A stretch of 64,000 nt of DNA from Lactobacillus sp. ESL0785 (GCF_029395455.1 NZ_CP113916.1:744001-808000); one strand, 5' to 3'; shown: positions 29,778 through 40,944, numbered from the stretch's first letter. Numbers and translations are program-made. Notes: generated from the sequence alone by a model not told the origin.

Positions 29778-30119
29778 ATGGCAAATACAGTTATAATTAA
29801 TGGTGATAATCGCAAATTTACTCTTAGTCCAGATTTAAAACTTTATGCATTAATTGATGCTGGTTTTGTGAAAACTGTTAAAGGGAACTTTAATTATGAG
29901 CATCCACTCTATAATGAGTCTCCTTATGATGCGCCAACTAAGCTGAAAATGACAATTAATAAGGCAATGACGCATTTAACGATGGTTGTAACTGATCGCA
30001 GTGGGTTAAAGAAAGTAAATATTTTTAAGAACAAACAATTAGCGCAGACTGTAGAATTGTTGGATTATATCCTTAAGGATTTGGCTGAGCGTAAAATTAT
30101 TGTTTCCGTAAAGGATTGA
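29778..30119 (+). CDS. DUF1831 family protein
   Basis: A 113-residue soluble protein that fits the DUF1831 family of lactobacilli. It has alternating beta and alpha character, no membrane segment and no cysteine at all, so it cannot itself carry a persulfide. It lies between a cysteine desulfurase and mnmA, with its own promoter and AGTGAGGT ahead of the ATG. A helper role in tRNA thiolation is my inference from position; the function is unknown. Confidence 0.85.
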   Translation: MANTVIINGDNRKFTLSPDLKLYALIDAGFVKTVKGNFNYEHPLYNESPYDAPTKLKMTINKAMTHLTMVVTDRSGLKKVNIFKNKQLAQTVELLDYILKDLAERKIIVSVKD

Positions 30120-30122
30120 TGA

Positions 30123-31247
<1,125 letters not shown>

Positions 31248-31256
31248 TTTAGTAAG

Positions 31257-31289
31257 AGAGAAAAATGATTAAAGCATTTTTCTCTTTTT
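31257..31289 (+). terminator. Terminator after mnmA
   Basis: AGAGAAAAATG pairs perfectly with CATTTTTCTCT, loop of seven bases, then a T-run. Confidence 0.88.
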
Positions 31290-31353
31290 CTTTTGTCCTA
31301 ATTAAATGATAAACTAGACAAGAATAAGCAAAAGAAAAGAGATAAATTAACTG

Positions 31354-32013
31354 ATGCAAATTTACTTTGTACGTCACGGAAAAACGGAATGGAATCTTGA
31401 ACGGCGCTTTCAAGGTGGTCACGGCGATTCACCATTGTTACCGCAGAGCTTAATTGATATTAAGAAGTTGGGTAAGTATCTTATGGGAACTAAGTTTCAG
31501 GCAATTTATACTAGTCCCTTAAAGCGGGCGTTTAAGACAGCTCAAGTAATTGATACTGTGATGAATGCTGGGCTTTCCGTAATTATTGATGAACGGCTAC
31601 GCGAATTTGATTTGGGTAAAATGGAAGGTCTGCAGTTTACCCAAGCAAAGCAAAAATATCCTAAACAGGCAGCTGATTTGTGGGCGCATCCTGATCTCTA
31701 TGATGGCCATAGTATTGGTGGTGAAAATTATGCTGAAGTAATTGCGCGGGGACAGAATTTTGCTCGTAGTGTTGCACAAAAATTTCCTAATGATAATGAT
31801 CGAGTACTTGCGGTTAGTCACGGTGCAGCCTTATCGGCAATTATGGGTGGTTTATTAGGTTATTCACTCAAAAATGTACGGCAAAATGGTAGTTTGAATA
31901 ATACAAGTCTAACTATTTTAGAAACTAAAGATGAGGGATGTAACTTTCATGCACTAGTGTGGAATGAAACAGACTTTTTGGATCGGAAAATTTCAGAAAC
32001 GGATGCATTATAA
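31354..32013 (+). CDS. Histidine phosphatase family protein
   Basis: A 219-residue phosphoglycerate-mutase-like phosphatase. The catalytic RHGKTEW motif places the phosphorylated histidine at H8, and the second conserved histidine is in AVSHGAALS. Length and motif fit the broad-specificity or GpmB-like group rather than glycolytic mutase. The substrate is unknown. The stop overlaps the ATG of the TPR gene by one base. Confidence 0.9.
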   Translation: MQIYFVRHGKTEWNLERRFQGGHGDSPLLPQSLIDIKKLGKYLMGTKFQAIYTSPLKRAFKTAQVIDTVMNAGLSVIIDERLREFDLGKMEGLQFTQAKQKYPKQAADLWAHPDLYDGHSIGGENYAEVIARGQNFARSVAQKFPNDNDRVLAVSHGAALSAIMGGLLGYSLKNVRQNGSLNNTSLTILETKDEGCNFHALVWNETDFLDRKISETDAL

Positions 32014-32660
32014 TGGGACAGCAGGATAAAAAACAGGCTGAACAAACAAAAATTAACCAGCAAATTCATCAATTGGTAACGCGCATTGACCAAGATCCCC
32101 AAAATACGACCAATTATTTGCAATTAGCAACTTGTTTACTTGATCAGGGAAGTTTTGCTCAAGCAACGCAATTATTGGAACAGGCTAAGCACTTAGTTAA
32201 TAAGCCACAGGACTTAGATTATGACTTAGCAGTTTGCTATTATATGCAGGGTGAATTTACCAAGGCATTGACACTACTTGATCAGATTCCCAATGATGAT
32301 TTGGTTTTATACCAAAAAGCCCTAGTTTATCTTAAAATTGGTCAACAACAAAAAGCCTTGGCGTATGCATTGACGATTAAGCACGTTGATGATCGGGTAC
32401 GGGAATTACTAGGTGATATTTGGCTCAGTTTGGGGCAATTGGATGAAGCTCAGAAAAGTTATCGGCAGATTGGACTAGCCAATAGAAGTGCGAAGGTTGA
32501 TTTTTTATTAGGAATTACGATACTTGCAGAAGATCGCACGGCGGCCAAGAAGTTTTTTGAGCAAGCTAAAGAGCTGGATCCGAAGTACTACCAGCAGGCG
32601 CTGGACCAATATGCCGCAATTCTTAAGATGATTAACGATAAAGGAAAGAATAATGACTGA
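32013..32660 (+). CDS. Tetratricopeptide repeat protein (YrrB position)
   Basis: A 215-residue, all-helical protein with about four to five TPR-like units, for example LAVCYYMQGEFTKALTLL and LGQLDEAQKSY. Such repeats mediate protein contacts. In Bacillus the gene between mnmA and recD2 is yrrB, also a TPR protein, so it is probably an orthologue; its partner is unknown. It overlaps the phosphatase by one base and recD2 by eight. Confidence 0.85.
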   Translation: MGQQDKKQAEQTKINQQIHQLVTRIDQDPQNTTNYLQLATCLLDQGSFAQATQLLEQAKHLVNKPQDLDYDLAVCYYMQGEFTKALTLLDQIPNDDLVLYQKALVYLKIGQQQKALAYALTIKHVDDRVRELLGDIWLSLGQLDEAQKSYRQIGLANRSAKVDFLLGITILAEDRTAAKKFFEQAKELDPKYYQQALDQYAAILKMINDKGKNND

Positions 32661-35004
32661 ATTTACAGGGAAAATTAGTGGCATTGTATTTGAAAATGAC
32701 CAAGATCTCTATAAAATTCTTGATGTTGCGATTATTGGAAAATTAACAGATTATGACCGTGAAGATATTAAGGTTACTGGTAATTTTGGTGATATTCAGA
32801 TTGGTGGTAATTACCGTTTTGTTGGGAAATTGGTCGTTCATAATAAGTTTGGGTTACAATTTCATTGTGACAGTTACCAGCAGGCAATGCCACATGAAGA
32901 AGGCAGTTTAACGCGGTATTTGAGTTCGAGTAAATTTCCCGGAATTGGGAAAAAGGCAGCTAATACAATTATTGCTGAATTAGGCGTGGATGCACTAACA
33001 ATTTTAAAAGAAAAACCAGCTAAAATTGCTACTTTGTCCTTGACCCAGAAGCAAAAAGATAGTCTTTTAGCTGGCATTAATGCGATGGATTCGTATTCAG
33101 AAATTGTTTTAAAATTAGGACAATTTGGCCTGAATAAAAAAGTTGCTAATCGTTTATACCAAATATATCATGGTGAAACCTTATCTAAACTGCGGGAAGA
33201 TCCTTATGCGTCAATCGATGAAGTTGCTGGTTACGGTTTTAAAAGTGCTGATCGAATGGGACGAGAACTTGGAATTAGTATTGATGATCCACGACGGATT
33301 AATGGCGCACTTTTTCAAGTTTTACTTGATGAATTGAGTAAGTCCGGCAATACGTATGTGAAGTTAGCCCAATTGTTAACAGATGCCAGTAAATTATTAC
33401 AGATTACTAAGTTTGATCCTATTGCTAATTGCATTAATCAGTTGCAACATGATGGTAAGTTAGTAGTTGCTGGTGAGGATGCAGCTTTACAGAATATTTT
33501 TCAGACAGAAACAGAGATCGCACTGATAATGAAAAATTTAATTGCCAATCGTGAGCAGCAGGAAGATGAACAATATAGCGATCATGCTGTTAACAAGGCA
33601 ATTAACAGAGCCGAAAAAGACCTTAAAATCAAGTATGATGATACGCAAAAAGTGGCGATTAAAAATGCTTTAACACATCCAATTTCGATTTTAACGGGTG
33701 GTCCAGGTACAGGGAAGACCACTATCATTAACGGTATTTTATTGGCATTGCGTTATCTAGCGGAAATTCCAGCTGCGGCATTATATAGCAATGATCCGCC
33801 ATTTTTGCTAGCAGCACCAACTGGTCGTGCTGCTAAGAGAATGGAAGAAATTACAGGCATTCCAGCGAAAACAATTCACCGTATGCTCGGTTTGGGTATT
33901 GGTAATAACGATAATACTGATTTAAATGAATTAAACGGAGAGATTTTGATTATTGATGAAATGTCAATGGTTGATATGTTTTTGTTTAAGCAATTAATTA
34001 TGAGTATTAATCAAACTAAGCATATTGTCTTTGTGGGGGATAAGGATCAGCTTCCTTCAGTTGGCCCAGGTAATGTATTTAGTGACCTTATTAAGTCCGA
34101 AACCCTGCCTACGACTGTTTTAACGCAAATTCACCGCCAAGGTGATGATTCAAGTATTATTACTTTGGCACACGATATTAATGAAGGTCAAGATCAGGAA
34201 GCGCTGTTCAAAAAGACTAAAAATTATTCCTTTATTTCTAGTCCACCGCATGAAATTGGTCACGTAGTTAGTCAAATTGTTGAGCGTGCTTTGGCAAAAG
34301 GCTTTGATCCGGATGATATTCAGGTCTTAAGTGCAATGTATCATGGTGATGGCGGCGTGACTAATCTTAATAATTTAATTCAAGAAATTATGAATCCAGA
34401 TACGCCAACCAGTAAGCATTTAAAAGTTCATGATGAAATTTTTCGCATTGGTGATCGAATTTTGCAATTGCAAAATAATCCAGAAAAAGATATTTATAAT
34501 GGGCAAATTGGCAAAATTTTAGCAATTGATGAAAAAAATTCTAAAAAATGTTTAACAGCAGATTTTGATGGCCGTGAAGTTAATTTTAGTAAAAAAGATC
34601 TATTCGATTTAACTAGGGCTTATGCAATTACGATTCATAAATCTCAAGGATCTGAATTTCCGTTGGTTATCTTAAATTTGACAATGCAAAATTATGTGAT
34701 GCTGAAGCGTAATTTGTTATATACAGCTGTCACACGGGCTGAAAAGAATTTGGTTTTGGTTGGTGATCCGCGAGCTTATGTTATGGCACTCAATACATCA
34801 GGAAATGATCGTAAAACAGGACTAACTGCTAAATTGCAAAAGCAATTTGCTGTTCCAGATAGTAAAGCTAGCCTTGATCTTGAACAAGAAAGCAAGGCAC
34901 AAACTGCTGCTCAGGATTATTTTTTGACACCGGAATTAATTTATTCTGGAGAGATTGACCCCATGATTGGGATGCAAGGGATTAAGTTAGCACCGCGGGC
35001 ATAA
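32653..35004 (+). CDS. recD2: RecD2 family ATP-dependent DNA helicase
   Basis: A 5'-3' superfamily 1B helicase that acts without RecBC, in mismatch repair and replication fork maintenance in Bacillus. The 783-residue protein has an N-terminal OB-like region, helix-hairpin-helix segments (FPGIGKKAANTI near 95), Walker A GGPGTGKTT at 349-357, Walker B IIDEMSM near 435, and the C-terminal TIHKSQGSEFP motif. Lactobacilli typically lack RecBCD, so the long N-terminus is the distinguishing feature. The start overlaps the TPR gene. Confidence 0.95.
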   Translation: MTEFTGKISGIVFENDQDLYKILDVAIIGKLTDYDREDIKVTGNFGDIQIGGNYRFVGKLVVHNKFGLQFHCDSYQQAMPHEEGSLTRYLSSSKFPGIGKKAANTIIAELGVDALTILKEKPAKIATLSLTQKQKDSLLAGINAMDSYSEIVLKLGQFGLNKKVANRLYQIYHGETLSKLREDPYASIDEVAGYGFKSADRMGRELGISIDDPRRINGALFQVLLDELSKSGNTYVKLAQLLTDASKLLQITKFDPIANCINQLQHDGKLVVAGEDAALQNIFQTETEIALIMKNLIANREQQEDEQYSDHAVNKAINRAEKDLKIKYDDTQKVAIKNALTHPISILTGGPGTGKTTIINGILLALRYLAEIPAAALYSNDPPFLLAAPTGRAAKRMEEITGIPAKTIHRMLGLGIGNNDNTDLNELNGEILIIDEMSMVDMFLFKQLIMSINQTKHIVFVGDKDQLPSVGPGNVFSDLIKSETLPTTVLTQIHRQGDDSSIITLAHDINEGQDQEALFKKTKNYSFISSPPHEIGHVVSQIVERALAKGFDPDDIQVLSAMYHGDGGVTNLNNLIQEIMNPDTPTSKHLKVHDEIFRIGDRILQLQNNPEKDIYNGQIGKILAIDEKNSKKCLTADFDGREVNFSKKDLFDLTRAYAITIHKSQGSEFPLVILNLTMQNYVMLKRNLLYTAVTRAEKNLVLVGDPRAYVMALNTSGNDRKTGLTAKLQKQFAVPDSKASLDLEQESKAQTAAQDYFLTPELIYSGEIDPMIGMQGIKLAPRA

Positions 35005-35017
35005 GAAAGAAGTAAAT

Positions 35018-35407
35018 ATGATAAAAGAAATAACGGAAGCAATTCCGCCTTTAAAAAAAGCAATTGGGGATTGGGTTGCAAAAGAAACCGGTATTGTTAC
35101 TGTAAGTGCTGATACGTTAGAAGTTGCCACAACTGCAATTGATGCATATGGTGATACTGTTTATTGTTTTGTCCAGAAACAGGGCACGCAATATTTAGTT
35201 ACTGATGACAGCAGAATACTGTTTAAGCTTGATCCTGGGGTAAGTGATACTGATTTGTATCAGACCGCAGCAGAGATGGCAATTGGTTCAGGATATGATT
35301 TTGATGAAGCAACTTGTGCTATTTCCATGCAGGTTGATCAAACTGATGTTGTTCAGACAATAGTAAAGCTAGCTCAATTACAGGTAGCAATTTCGTATTT
35401 AGGCTAG
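35018..35407 (+). CDS. DUF1828-like protein
   Basis: A 129-residue soluble protein. The central segment YLVTDDSRILFKLD resembles the conserved part of DUF1828 proteins, some of which are found with phage or toxin-like genes. Nothing here suggests a phage: it sits 13 bases after recD2 on the same strand and is AT-rich like its neighbours. No function can be given. AGAAAGAAG precedes the ATG. Confidence 0.7.
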   Translation: MIKEITEAIPPLKKAIGDWVAKETGIVTVSADTLEVATTAIDAYGDTVYCFVQKQGTQYLVTDDSRILFKLDPGVSDTDLYQTAAEMAIGSGYDFDEATCAISMQVDQTDVVQTIVKLAQLQVAISYLG

Positions 35408-35526
35408 AATAAATAATGATAATAAGTCTGTTTAGTACCTTTTAAATAAAATACTTGCCAGCTAGCCATTCCTAATGCTTGACTTTTATGACAGAAGGGG
35501 CAAAATTAATTTTATGAAATGAGGTA

Positions 35527-37131
35527 ATGAAAATTAAAAAGCAAAAAATTGGGTTGGTATCACTGACTTTGTTATCGTTAGGTTCAATTATTGGCTCAGG
35601 TTGGCTCTTTGGTGCTGGAGAGGGTGCACATTTAGCCGGCCCTGCAGCCATTTTTTCATGGATTATTGGTGCCGTGATTATGGGCTTTATTGCAATTGTT
35701 TACACAGAAATGGGAACCATGTTTCAGCAAAGTGGTGGCATGAGTAGGTTTGCCCAGTATACGCATGGGTCATTATTAGGCTTTATTGCTGCTTGGGCTA
35801 ATTGGGTCTCACTTGAAACAATTTTGCCAATTGAAGCTGTGGCGGCAGTGCAATATCTTAGCTCTTGGCCCTGGCCGTGGGCACGCAGCTTTCATCAATT
35901 AATGCATGCGGGACGAATTACTGGTATTGGACTGGTAGTTGTCTTTATTTTTATGGGGATCTTTACATGGATTAATTATTACTCTGTTAATTTGATGGCA
36001 CGCTTCTCTAACACGATTACTTGGTTTAAAATTATTATTCCAACATTGACTTTTATTTTGCTACTCTTATCCGGGTTTAATGCTCATAATTTAGCTTTGA
36101 CAACGACAAATTGGTTTCCCCACGGCACAGCACCGATTTTAACGGCGACAACGAGTGCGGGAATTATTTTTTCTTATGACGCATTTCAAACCGTGATTAA
36201 TCTAGGCAGTGAAATTAAGAATCCTGAAAAAAATATGCGCCGGGCGATTATTATTTCTTTAGCATTGAGTGCAGTTTTGTATACACTATTACAATTTACT
36301 TTTGTCGGTAGTATGCCACATCACTTAATTCAACTTAATGGCTGGTCAGGGATCAATTTTAGTTCACCCTTTGCGCAGCTGGCAGTTTTATTAGGTTTAA
36401 ATTGGTTGTCGATTTTGTTGTATCTTGATGCTTTTGTTTCGCCTTTTGGAACAGGAATTGCCTTTATGGCAACTACCAGTAGGTCACTTGCAGCAATGGC
36501 CGAGAATAAGCACTTGCCACACTTTTTAACGGAAATTGACTCTAAATATCATACGCCGCATAAGGCAATGCTGGCTAGTTTACTTGTTAGCATTATTTTA
36601 GTGATTTTATTTCCTAATTGGGGACAACTTGCGAGTGTGATTGCGACATCAACTTTGATTGCTTACCTAACGGGGCCAGTTTCAACAGTTGCCTTACGCA
36701 GGTTAGCACCTAAGTTTAAACGGCCGATTAAGCTGCATAATTTGCGCTTTCTTGCCCCAATAACTTTTGTTTTGACTAGTTTGGCAGTTTATTGGGGGCA
36801 ATTCCCGACTACTTGGGAAGTGATGTTAGTTATTCTAGCTGGGATGCCTATTTATGCGTATTATGAATGGAAAAATCATGATCATCAATTTAAGCAGGCT
36901 TTACGTGGTAGTTGGTGGTTAATTATTTATCTGCTGGCAATGGCAGGAATATCACTTTTTGGTTCACAAGAATTTGGTGGTTTAAATTGGCTGCATTATC
37001 CGTGGGATTTGGTATTGGTAGCAGTGATTAGTATTGGTTTTTACTACTGGGGAGTTAAAAGTGCTTATGCTGGACCAGATCTGACTGAGGCCGCTAAAAT
37101 TAATAGCAAGACAATTGAAGAAAATGACTAA
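35527..37131 (+). CDS. APC family amino-acid permease
   Basis: A 534-residue membrane protein with about 12 to 14 helices. It opens with the APC signature LGSIIGSGWLFG, whose glycine-rich unwound helix forms the substrate site. The pattern recalls YveA-type acidic amino-acid:proton symporters, but specificity is not secure. GAGGT lies a few bases before the ATG. A TTGACT at 35479-35484 might be a -35, but no good -10 follows. It stands alone, ending at a bidirectional terminator. Confidence 0.88.
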   Translation: MKIKKQKIGLVSLTLLSLGSIIGSGWLFGAGEGAHLAGPAAIFSWIIGAVIMGFIAIVYTEMGTMFQQSGGMSRFAQYTHGSLLGFIAAWANWVSLETILPIEAVAAVQYLSSWPWPWARSFHQLMHAGRITGIGLVVVFIFMGIFTWINYYSVNLMARFSNTITWFKIIIPTLTFILLLLSGFNAHNLALTTTNWFPHGTAPILTATTSAGIIFSYDAFQTVINLGSEIKNPEKNMRRAIIISLALSAVLYTLLQFTFVGSMPHHLIQLNGWSGINFSSPFAQLAVLLGLNWLSILLYLDAFVSPFGTGIAFMATTSRSLAAMAENKHLPHFLTEIDSKYHTPHKAMLASLLVSIILVILFPNWGQLASVIATSTLIAYLTGPVSTVALRRLAPKFKRPIKLHNLRFLAPITFVLTSLAVYWGQFPTTWEVMLVILAGMPIYAYYEWKNHDHQFKQALRGSWWLIIYLLAMAGISLFGSQEFGGLNWLHYPWDLVLVAVISIGFYYWGVKSAYAGPDLTEAAKINSKTIEEND

Positions 37132-37133
37132 TT

Positions 37134-37176
37134 AAAAAAGCGTTTTTGCATTTTGAAGTGCAAAAACGCTTTTATT
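37134..37176. terminator. Bidirectional terminator, permease and lipid kinase
   Basis: A 13-bp perfect stem (AAGCGTTTTTGCA with its complement) with A and T runs on either side; it overlaps the end of the minus-strand kinase gene. Confidence 0.9.
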
Positions 37177-38119
37177 TTAATAAGTTAAATTGACTGACTT
37201 TTAATTTTAAATTGAATGTTTGCTGGTAGATTTCTTCACCGTCAACTTGCGCAAATTCTTTTTGCTTGGTTTTGACAATAATTTCTTGAGCTTCAAGGTA
37301 ATGGAATTGCGGGTCAGTAATATGTGAGCCATCTTTAAGAAGATGGAATAATAATTTAACTAATTTAGGAATGCTAAATTTTTCTACAACAACTGCATCT
37401 AAATTATGGCTCGTAATGTTAGCACTGGGTAAAAGTGGAATACCGCCGCCAAGATAGGGATGATTAGTCGTAGTAACTAAGAAGGCATCATCATAGTGCA
37501 TTTTTTGTGTACTAGTGCGAATCTCGACACTGAATGTAGTCTGATTACGCAATGCACGCAAAATATTGGCGGCATAGATTAATTTACCTTGATTAATTTT
37601 ATTTAAAATTTCTTTTAACTTAGAATTGTTGCTGAAATGGTTAACAGAAGCATCAAAGCCAATACCAAAACTGTTGGCAAAATAACCGGGTTGATCTTGG
37701 TATCCGGCAAGTTCAAAGTAGCCACAATCAATTGCTGTTGGTGCTGGATTAGTCTTTAATCTAGCAAGTAATTTTTCAGGATTGGAACTCAAATTGGCAG
37801 CACGAGCAAAATCATTACCAGTACCAGCTGGTAAATAAGCAAAGGCGGTTGCGGGTCTCTTTGAACGTTTAATTCCATTTAAGACCTCATTTAAGGATCC
37901 ATCACCACCAATTACGAGTAGGATTTCATTAGCTGTATGCGGCTGATTGCTGTATGCTTGTGCCAATTCAATTAGTTCGCCAGCATAATTACTTTTTTGA
38001 AAGTCAAAGTTAATCTGCTGGGTAATTAACAAGAGAACTGTTTTCTCAAAAGTTTCTTTGGCATTACCGTTGCCAGCTAATTCATTAACGAGTAGGTGTA
38101 TTTTCATCTTGTTATTCAT
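37172..38119 (-). CDS. Diacylglycerol kinase family lipid kinase
   Basis: A 315-residue DagK/YegS-type kinase. The nucleotide motif GGDGSLNEVLNG lies near 75-86, after the N-terminal LVNELAGNG stretch. A later GTGNDFARA also fits the family. DgkB-type enzymes recycle diacylglycerol released by lipoteichoic acid synthesis. The start is uncertain: 38119 gives MNNK, and an ATG four codons later (38107) is equally possible, neither with a strong ribosome site. It lies downstream of rnjA, separated by a terminator. Confidence 0.88.
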   Translation of the reverse strand: MNNKMKIHLLVNELAGNGNAKETFEKTVLLLITQQINFDFQKSNYAGELIELAQAYSNQPHTANEILLVIGGDGSLNEVLNGIKRSKRPATAFAYLPAGTGNDFARAANLSSNPEKLLARLKTNPAPTAIDCGYFELAGYQDQPGYFANSFGIGFDASVNHFSNNSKLKEILNKINQGKLIYAANILRALRNQTTFSVEIRTSTQKMHYDDAFLVTTTNHPYLGGGIPLLPSANITSHNLDAVVVEKFSIPKLVKLLFHLLKDGSHITDPQFHYLEAQEIIVKTKQKEFAQVDGEEIYQQTFNLKLKVSQFNLLK

Positions 38120-38128
38120 CTTACAATT

Positions 38129-38153
38129 AAAAAAGCCCTATACGGGCTTTTTT
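38129..38153 (-). terminator. Terminator after rnjA
   Basis: AAAAAAGCCC pairs with GGGCTTTTTT around a five-base loop, immediately after the rnjA stop on the minus strand and just before the lipid kinase start. Confidence 0.85.
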
Positions 38154-38154
38154 A

Positions 38155-39834
38155 TCATTTCTTTTCAATAATCATTGGGAGGATCATTGGTCGTCTTTTA
38201 GTTCGTGAATATAAAAAGTCAGAAAGATTTTCAACGATTGCCTTACGAATGACACTGTCTTTAGGGTGGTCCGTTTTATCCATTTCTGTTTTGATAACGT
38301 GATAGATATGCTTCTGAGCCTGACTAATTAAGTCAGTTGATTCACGCATGTAAACAAATCCGCGACTCAAAACATCTGGTCCAGCTAAAACTCGTTTGTG
38401 CTTGTAATCAACTGTGGCAACAGCAACAACTAAGCCTTCTTCAGATAGAATTTGCCGGTCGTGAACCACAACATTGCCGACATCAGCAGTGCCAGAAGTA
38501 TCAACATAAACGTCACCAGCTGGCACATGACCAGCAATTCTCGAGCCTTCAGGACCAAAGCAAATAACTTCGCCATTTTCTAAAACAAAAGTTTGGTCAG
38601 CTGGAACACCAGCAGCTTGAGCTAATTGGGTATGGATAACCTGCATCCGATATTCGCCGTGAACTGGAATCATATATTTTGGATGAGTTAAACGGACCAT
38701 CATCTTAAGTTCCTCTTGACCACCATGACCAGAAGTGTGGACGTTATTGACGCGTCCGTGGACGATATTAGCGCCACCTTCCATCAGTTTGTTAATCAAG
38801 TGGTTAACACTTAAAGTGTTACCTGGAATTGGATTAGATGAGAAGATAATCGTATCTCCCGGCTGCAGACTAATCTGTCTGTGAGTACCATTAGCAATTC
38901 GTGAAAGAGCAGCTAGTGGTTCACCTTGTGAACCAGTACATAAAATCATCGCTTTATCAGCTGGAGTATGATTAATTTCGTTGGCATCAACAATTAAGCC
39001 TTCGGGAACGTTAAGGTAGCCTAAATCAATTCCGTTTTGAACACCGTTTTCCATACTGCGACCAAAAATAGCAACTTTTCGGTCAGTATCAATTGCAGCC
39101 TGAATGGCAGTTGATACTCGATAGAGATTAGAAGCGAAAGTGGCAAAGATAATGCGGCCATGAATACCCGTAATAATATCATGTAGCGATTTTGCTACAA
39201 AACGCTCAGATTTAGTAAATTGGGTAACTTCTGCGTTAGTTGAATCAGAGAGAAGGGCTAAAACGCCTTCTTTACCTAACTTTGCCATCTTCTGAAAATC
39301 TGGTGCTGGTTGGTTCATAACTGGTGTCAAGTCAAACTTGAAGTCGCCAGTAAAGACAACTGCACCTAGTGGTGTGTGAACAGCGATTCCCAAAGTATCA
39401 GGAATTGAGTGCGTCGTTCTGAAAAATTCAACAGATAATTTCTTAAATTTTAAAACAGTATCTTCATGTTCCTCGTGCAATTCAGTTGTGCGTAAAATGC
39501 CGTGTTCCTCAAGTTTGCCCTTGATTAAGGCTAAAGCAAATGGGGTAGCATAAACTGGAATTTCTGGGATTTTTTCTAGTAAAAACGGAATACCACCAAT
39601 GTGATCTTCGTGACCATGGCTGACAACTAATGCCTTGATTTTTTTCCGGTTTTTAATTAAGTAAGAATAATCGGAAATAACATAGTTGATGCCTAAGAGG
39701 TCATCTTCTGGAAATTTAATGCCGCAATCCATGATGATAATTTCATCTTGGTATTGAACACAATACATATTTTTGCCTATTTCATGCAACCCCCCGATTG
39801 CAAAAACGGCAACTTCATTATTTTTAATGCGCAC
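38155..39834 (-). CDS. rnjA: Ribonuclease J1
   Basis: RNase J1 is a metallo-beta-lactamase/beta-CASP enzyme with 5'-3' exonuclease and endonuclease activity, central to mRNA decay and rRNA maturation. The 559-residue protein has the intact metal motif HGHEDHIGG at 73-81, TTHSIPDTLG, TGDFKFD, and the beta-CASP region. A second member, with a changed motif, lies at 51577. The start is GTG at 39834, six bases after rpoY, the usual operon in lactobacilli and Bacillus. Confidence 0.96.
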   Translation of the reverse strand: MRIKNNEVAVFAIGGLHEIGKNMYCVQYQDEIIIMDCGIKFPEDDLLGINYVISDYSYLIKNRKKIKALVVSHGHEDHIGGIPFLLEKIPEIPVYATPFALALIKGKLEEHGILRTTELHEEHEDTVLKFKKLSVEFFRTTHSIPDTLGIAVHTPLGAVVFTGDFKFDLTPVMNQPAPDFQKMAKLGKEGVLALLSDSTNAEVTQFTKSERFVAKSLHDIITGIHGRIIFATFASNLYRVSTAIQAAIDTDRKVAIFGRSMENGVQNGIDLGYLNVPEGLIVDANEINHTPADKAMILCTGSQGEPLAALSRIANGTHRQISLQPGDTIIFSSNPIPGNTLSVNHLINKLMEGGANIVHGRVNNVHTSGHGGQEELKMMVRLTHPKYMIPVHGEYRMQVIHTQLAQAAGVPADQTFVLENGEVICFGPEGSRIAGHVPAGDVYVDTSGTADVGNVVVHDRQILSEEGLVVAVATVDYKHKRVLAGPDVLSRGFVYMRESTDLISQAQKHIYHVIKTEMDKTDHPKDSVIRKAIVENLSDFLYSRTKRRPMILPMIIEKK

Positions 39835-39840
39835 GGAAGA

Positions 39841-40065
39841 CTACTTCTTACCTGCGAATGACGTTAATTCGAAATCAGCGTGTTCTTTTTCATATTCTAG
39901 CGAATTACCTGTAAGTTCTTGGATGAGTTCAATGTTGTAGGGGGTATTTTCCTCAACCAATGTTCTAGCAGCAACAGTATTGTCTGCTTCCAGGTAAAGA
40001 GTCTGGGTTGTTTCTCTTCTTGGGTTAACAACCTTATCTTTTTGATACAAAACTTTGTAGATCAT
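39841..40065 (-). CDS. rpoY: RNA polymerase epsilon subunit RpoY
   Basis: A 74-residue accessory subunit (DUF1447) of Firmicute RNA polymerase that resembles phage Gp2-type proteins. The sequence has the family pattern [11 protein letters not shown] and [21 protein letters not shown] lies upstream of the ATG. It is cotranscribed with rnjA, which is its conserved partner. Confidence 0.93.
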   Translation of the reverse strand: MIYKVLYQKDKVVNPRRETTQTLYLEADNTVAARTLVEENTPYNIELIQELTGNSLEYEKEHADFELTSFAGKK

Positions 40066-40140
40066 ATTTGTATTCTCCTTATTCAGTTATAAAACGTTCT
40101 TAATTTGAATATTAATAAAAATATCCAATAGCTAATGAAA

Positions 40141-40149
40141 ATTCTACCA
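40141..40149 (-). promoter_or_regulatory. Putative promoter of rpoY-rnjA, extended -10
   Basis: On the minus strand TGGTAGAAT, an extended -10, about 75 bases before the rpoY start. The -35 is unclear. Confidence 0.5.
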
Positions 40150-40191
40150 TAATTATAATTACAAGTATAGAAACAAGTTCTCATTAATTAG

Positions 40192-40230
40192 GCACAAAAG
40201 CCGCCAAAACAACATTGACGACTTTTGTGC
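40192..40230 (-). terminator. Possible terminator after def
   Basis: GCACAAAAG pairs with CTTTTGTGC around a long loop, just past the def stop. The T-tract on the minus strand is poor, so activity is uncertain. Confidence 0.4.
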
Positions 40231-40241
40231 TTAGTTATTTA

Positions 40242-40796
40242 TTAATAAATAACAACAGTATCTTCAGCTAACTTAAACGGGTCTTCTTTATTGATGCGAT
40301 CGTAAAAGAGGTGCCCTCGCAGATGTTCAATTTCATGGGAAGCAACAATTGCCGGATAATCTTTTAAACGAATCGTCTTTTCTTCACCAGCAACCGTATA
40401 GTAATGAATTTTCAACTTGTCAGGGCGGGGAACATAGCCATCGATTACCTTGTCAACACTTAGGCAGCCTTCGCCTTCGCTAAGACAAGCCTGGCGTACT
40501 GATTCAGACAAGATTTCCGGGTTAACAAATGTTTCCTTAAAAATAATCTCACCTTTATCATTCGGAACAAGTAACGATGCCATTTGGACACTTTCACCAA
40601 CTTGTGGTGCAGCTAAACCAACACCAGCCCGCAATTGATGCTTTTTAGCAATCTTGGGATCTTGTGAGTTAATTAAGTACTCCATCATCTCATCAGCTAA
40701 CTTTTGGTAATGCTCACTTAAAGGAAAAGTTAACGGCTTAGCGACTTGGCGCAAGACAGGGTTACCATCACGGGTAATATCTTTCATTAAAATCAA
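40242..40796 (-). CDS. def: Peptide deformylase
   Basis: PDF removes the formyl group from nascent proteins. The 184-residue protein has all three motifs: [16 protein letters not shown] (metal cysteine) and HEIEHLRG (two metal histidines and the catalytic Glu). The last motif is more often HEIDH, a conservative change. Insertions and length fit the type 2 enzymes of Gram-positives. The start may be TTG at 40796, with GAGTG at a usable distance, or the ATG three codons later at 40787. It stands alone on the minus strand, opposite typA. Confidence 0.95.
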   Translation of the reverse strand: MILMKDITRDGNPVLRQVAKPLTFPLSEHYQKLADEMMEYLINSQDPKIAKKHQLRAGVGLAAPQVGESVQMASLLVPNDKGEIIFKETFVNPEILSESVRQACLSEGEGCLSVDKVIDGYVPRPDKLKIHYYTVAGEEKTIRLKDYPAIVASHEIEHLRGHLFYDRINKEDPFKLAEDTVVIY

Positions 40797-40909
40797 TTAA
40801 AATCACTCTTTCATCTAAAAGTTACAAATATATTTTTACCATAAACTTAGGTTATTTGTCTGCCTTTTATTTTATACTAAATTTTAAATTTGAAAAAGAG
40901 GGATAAACG

Positions 40910-40938
40910 TTGACCGGTATATAGTTAGGTGGTAAAAT
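40910..40938 (+). promoter_or_regulatory. Promoter of the typA leader
   Basis: TTGACC (40910-40915) and TAAAAT (40933-40938) with a 17-base spacer, one of the best promoters in the window. Transcription should start near 40945. Confidence 0.8.
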
Positions 40939-40944
40939 CAATGA

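Noticed and set aside
35408..35526. Possible riboswitch ahead of the APC permease
   Set aside because: 119 AT-rich bases without a stable hairpin, terminator or known core motif; only a weak TTGACT is visible.
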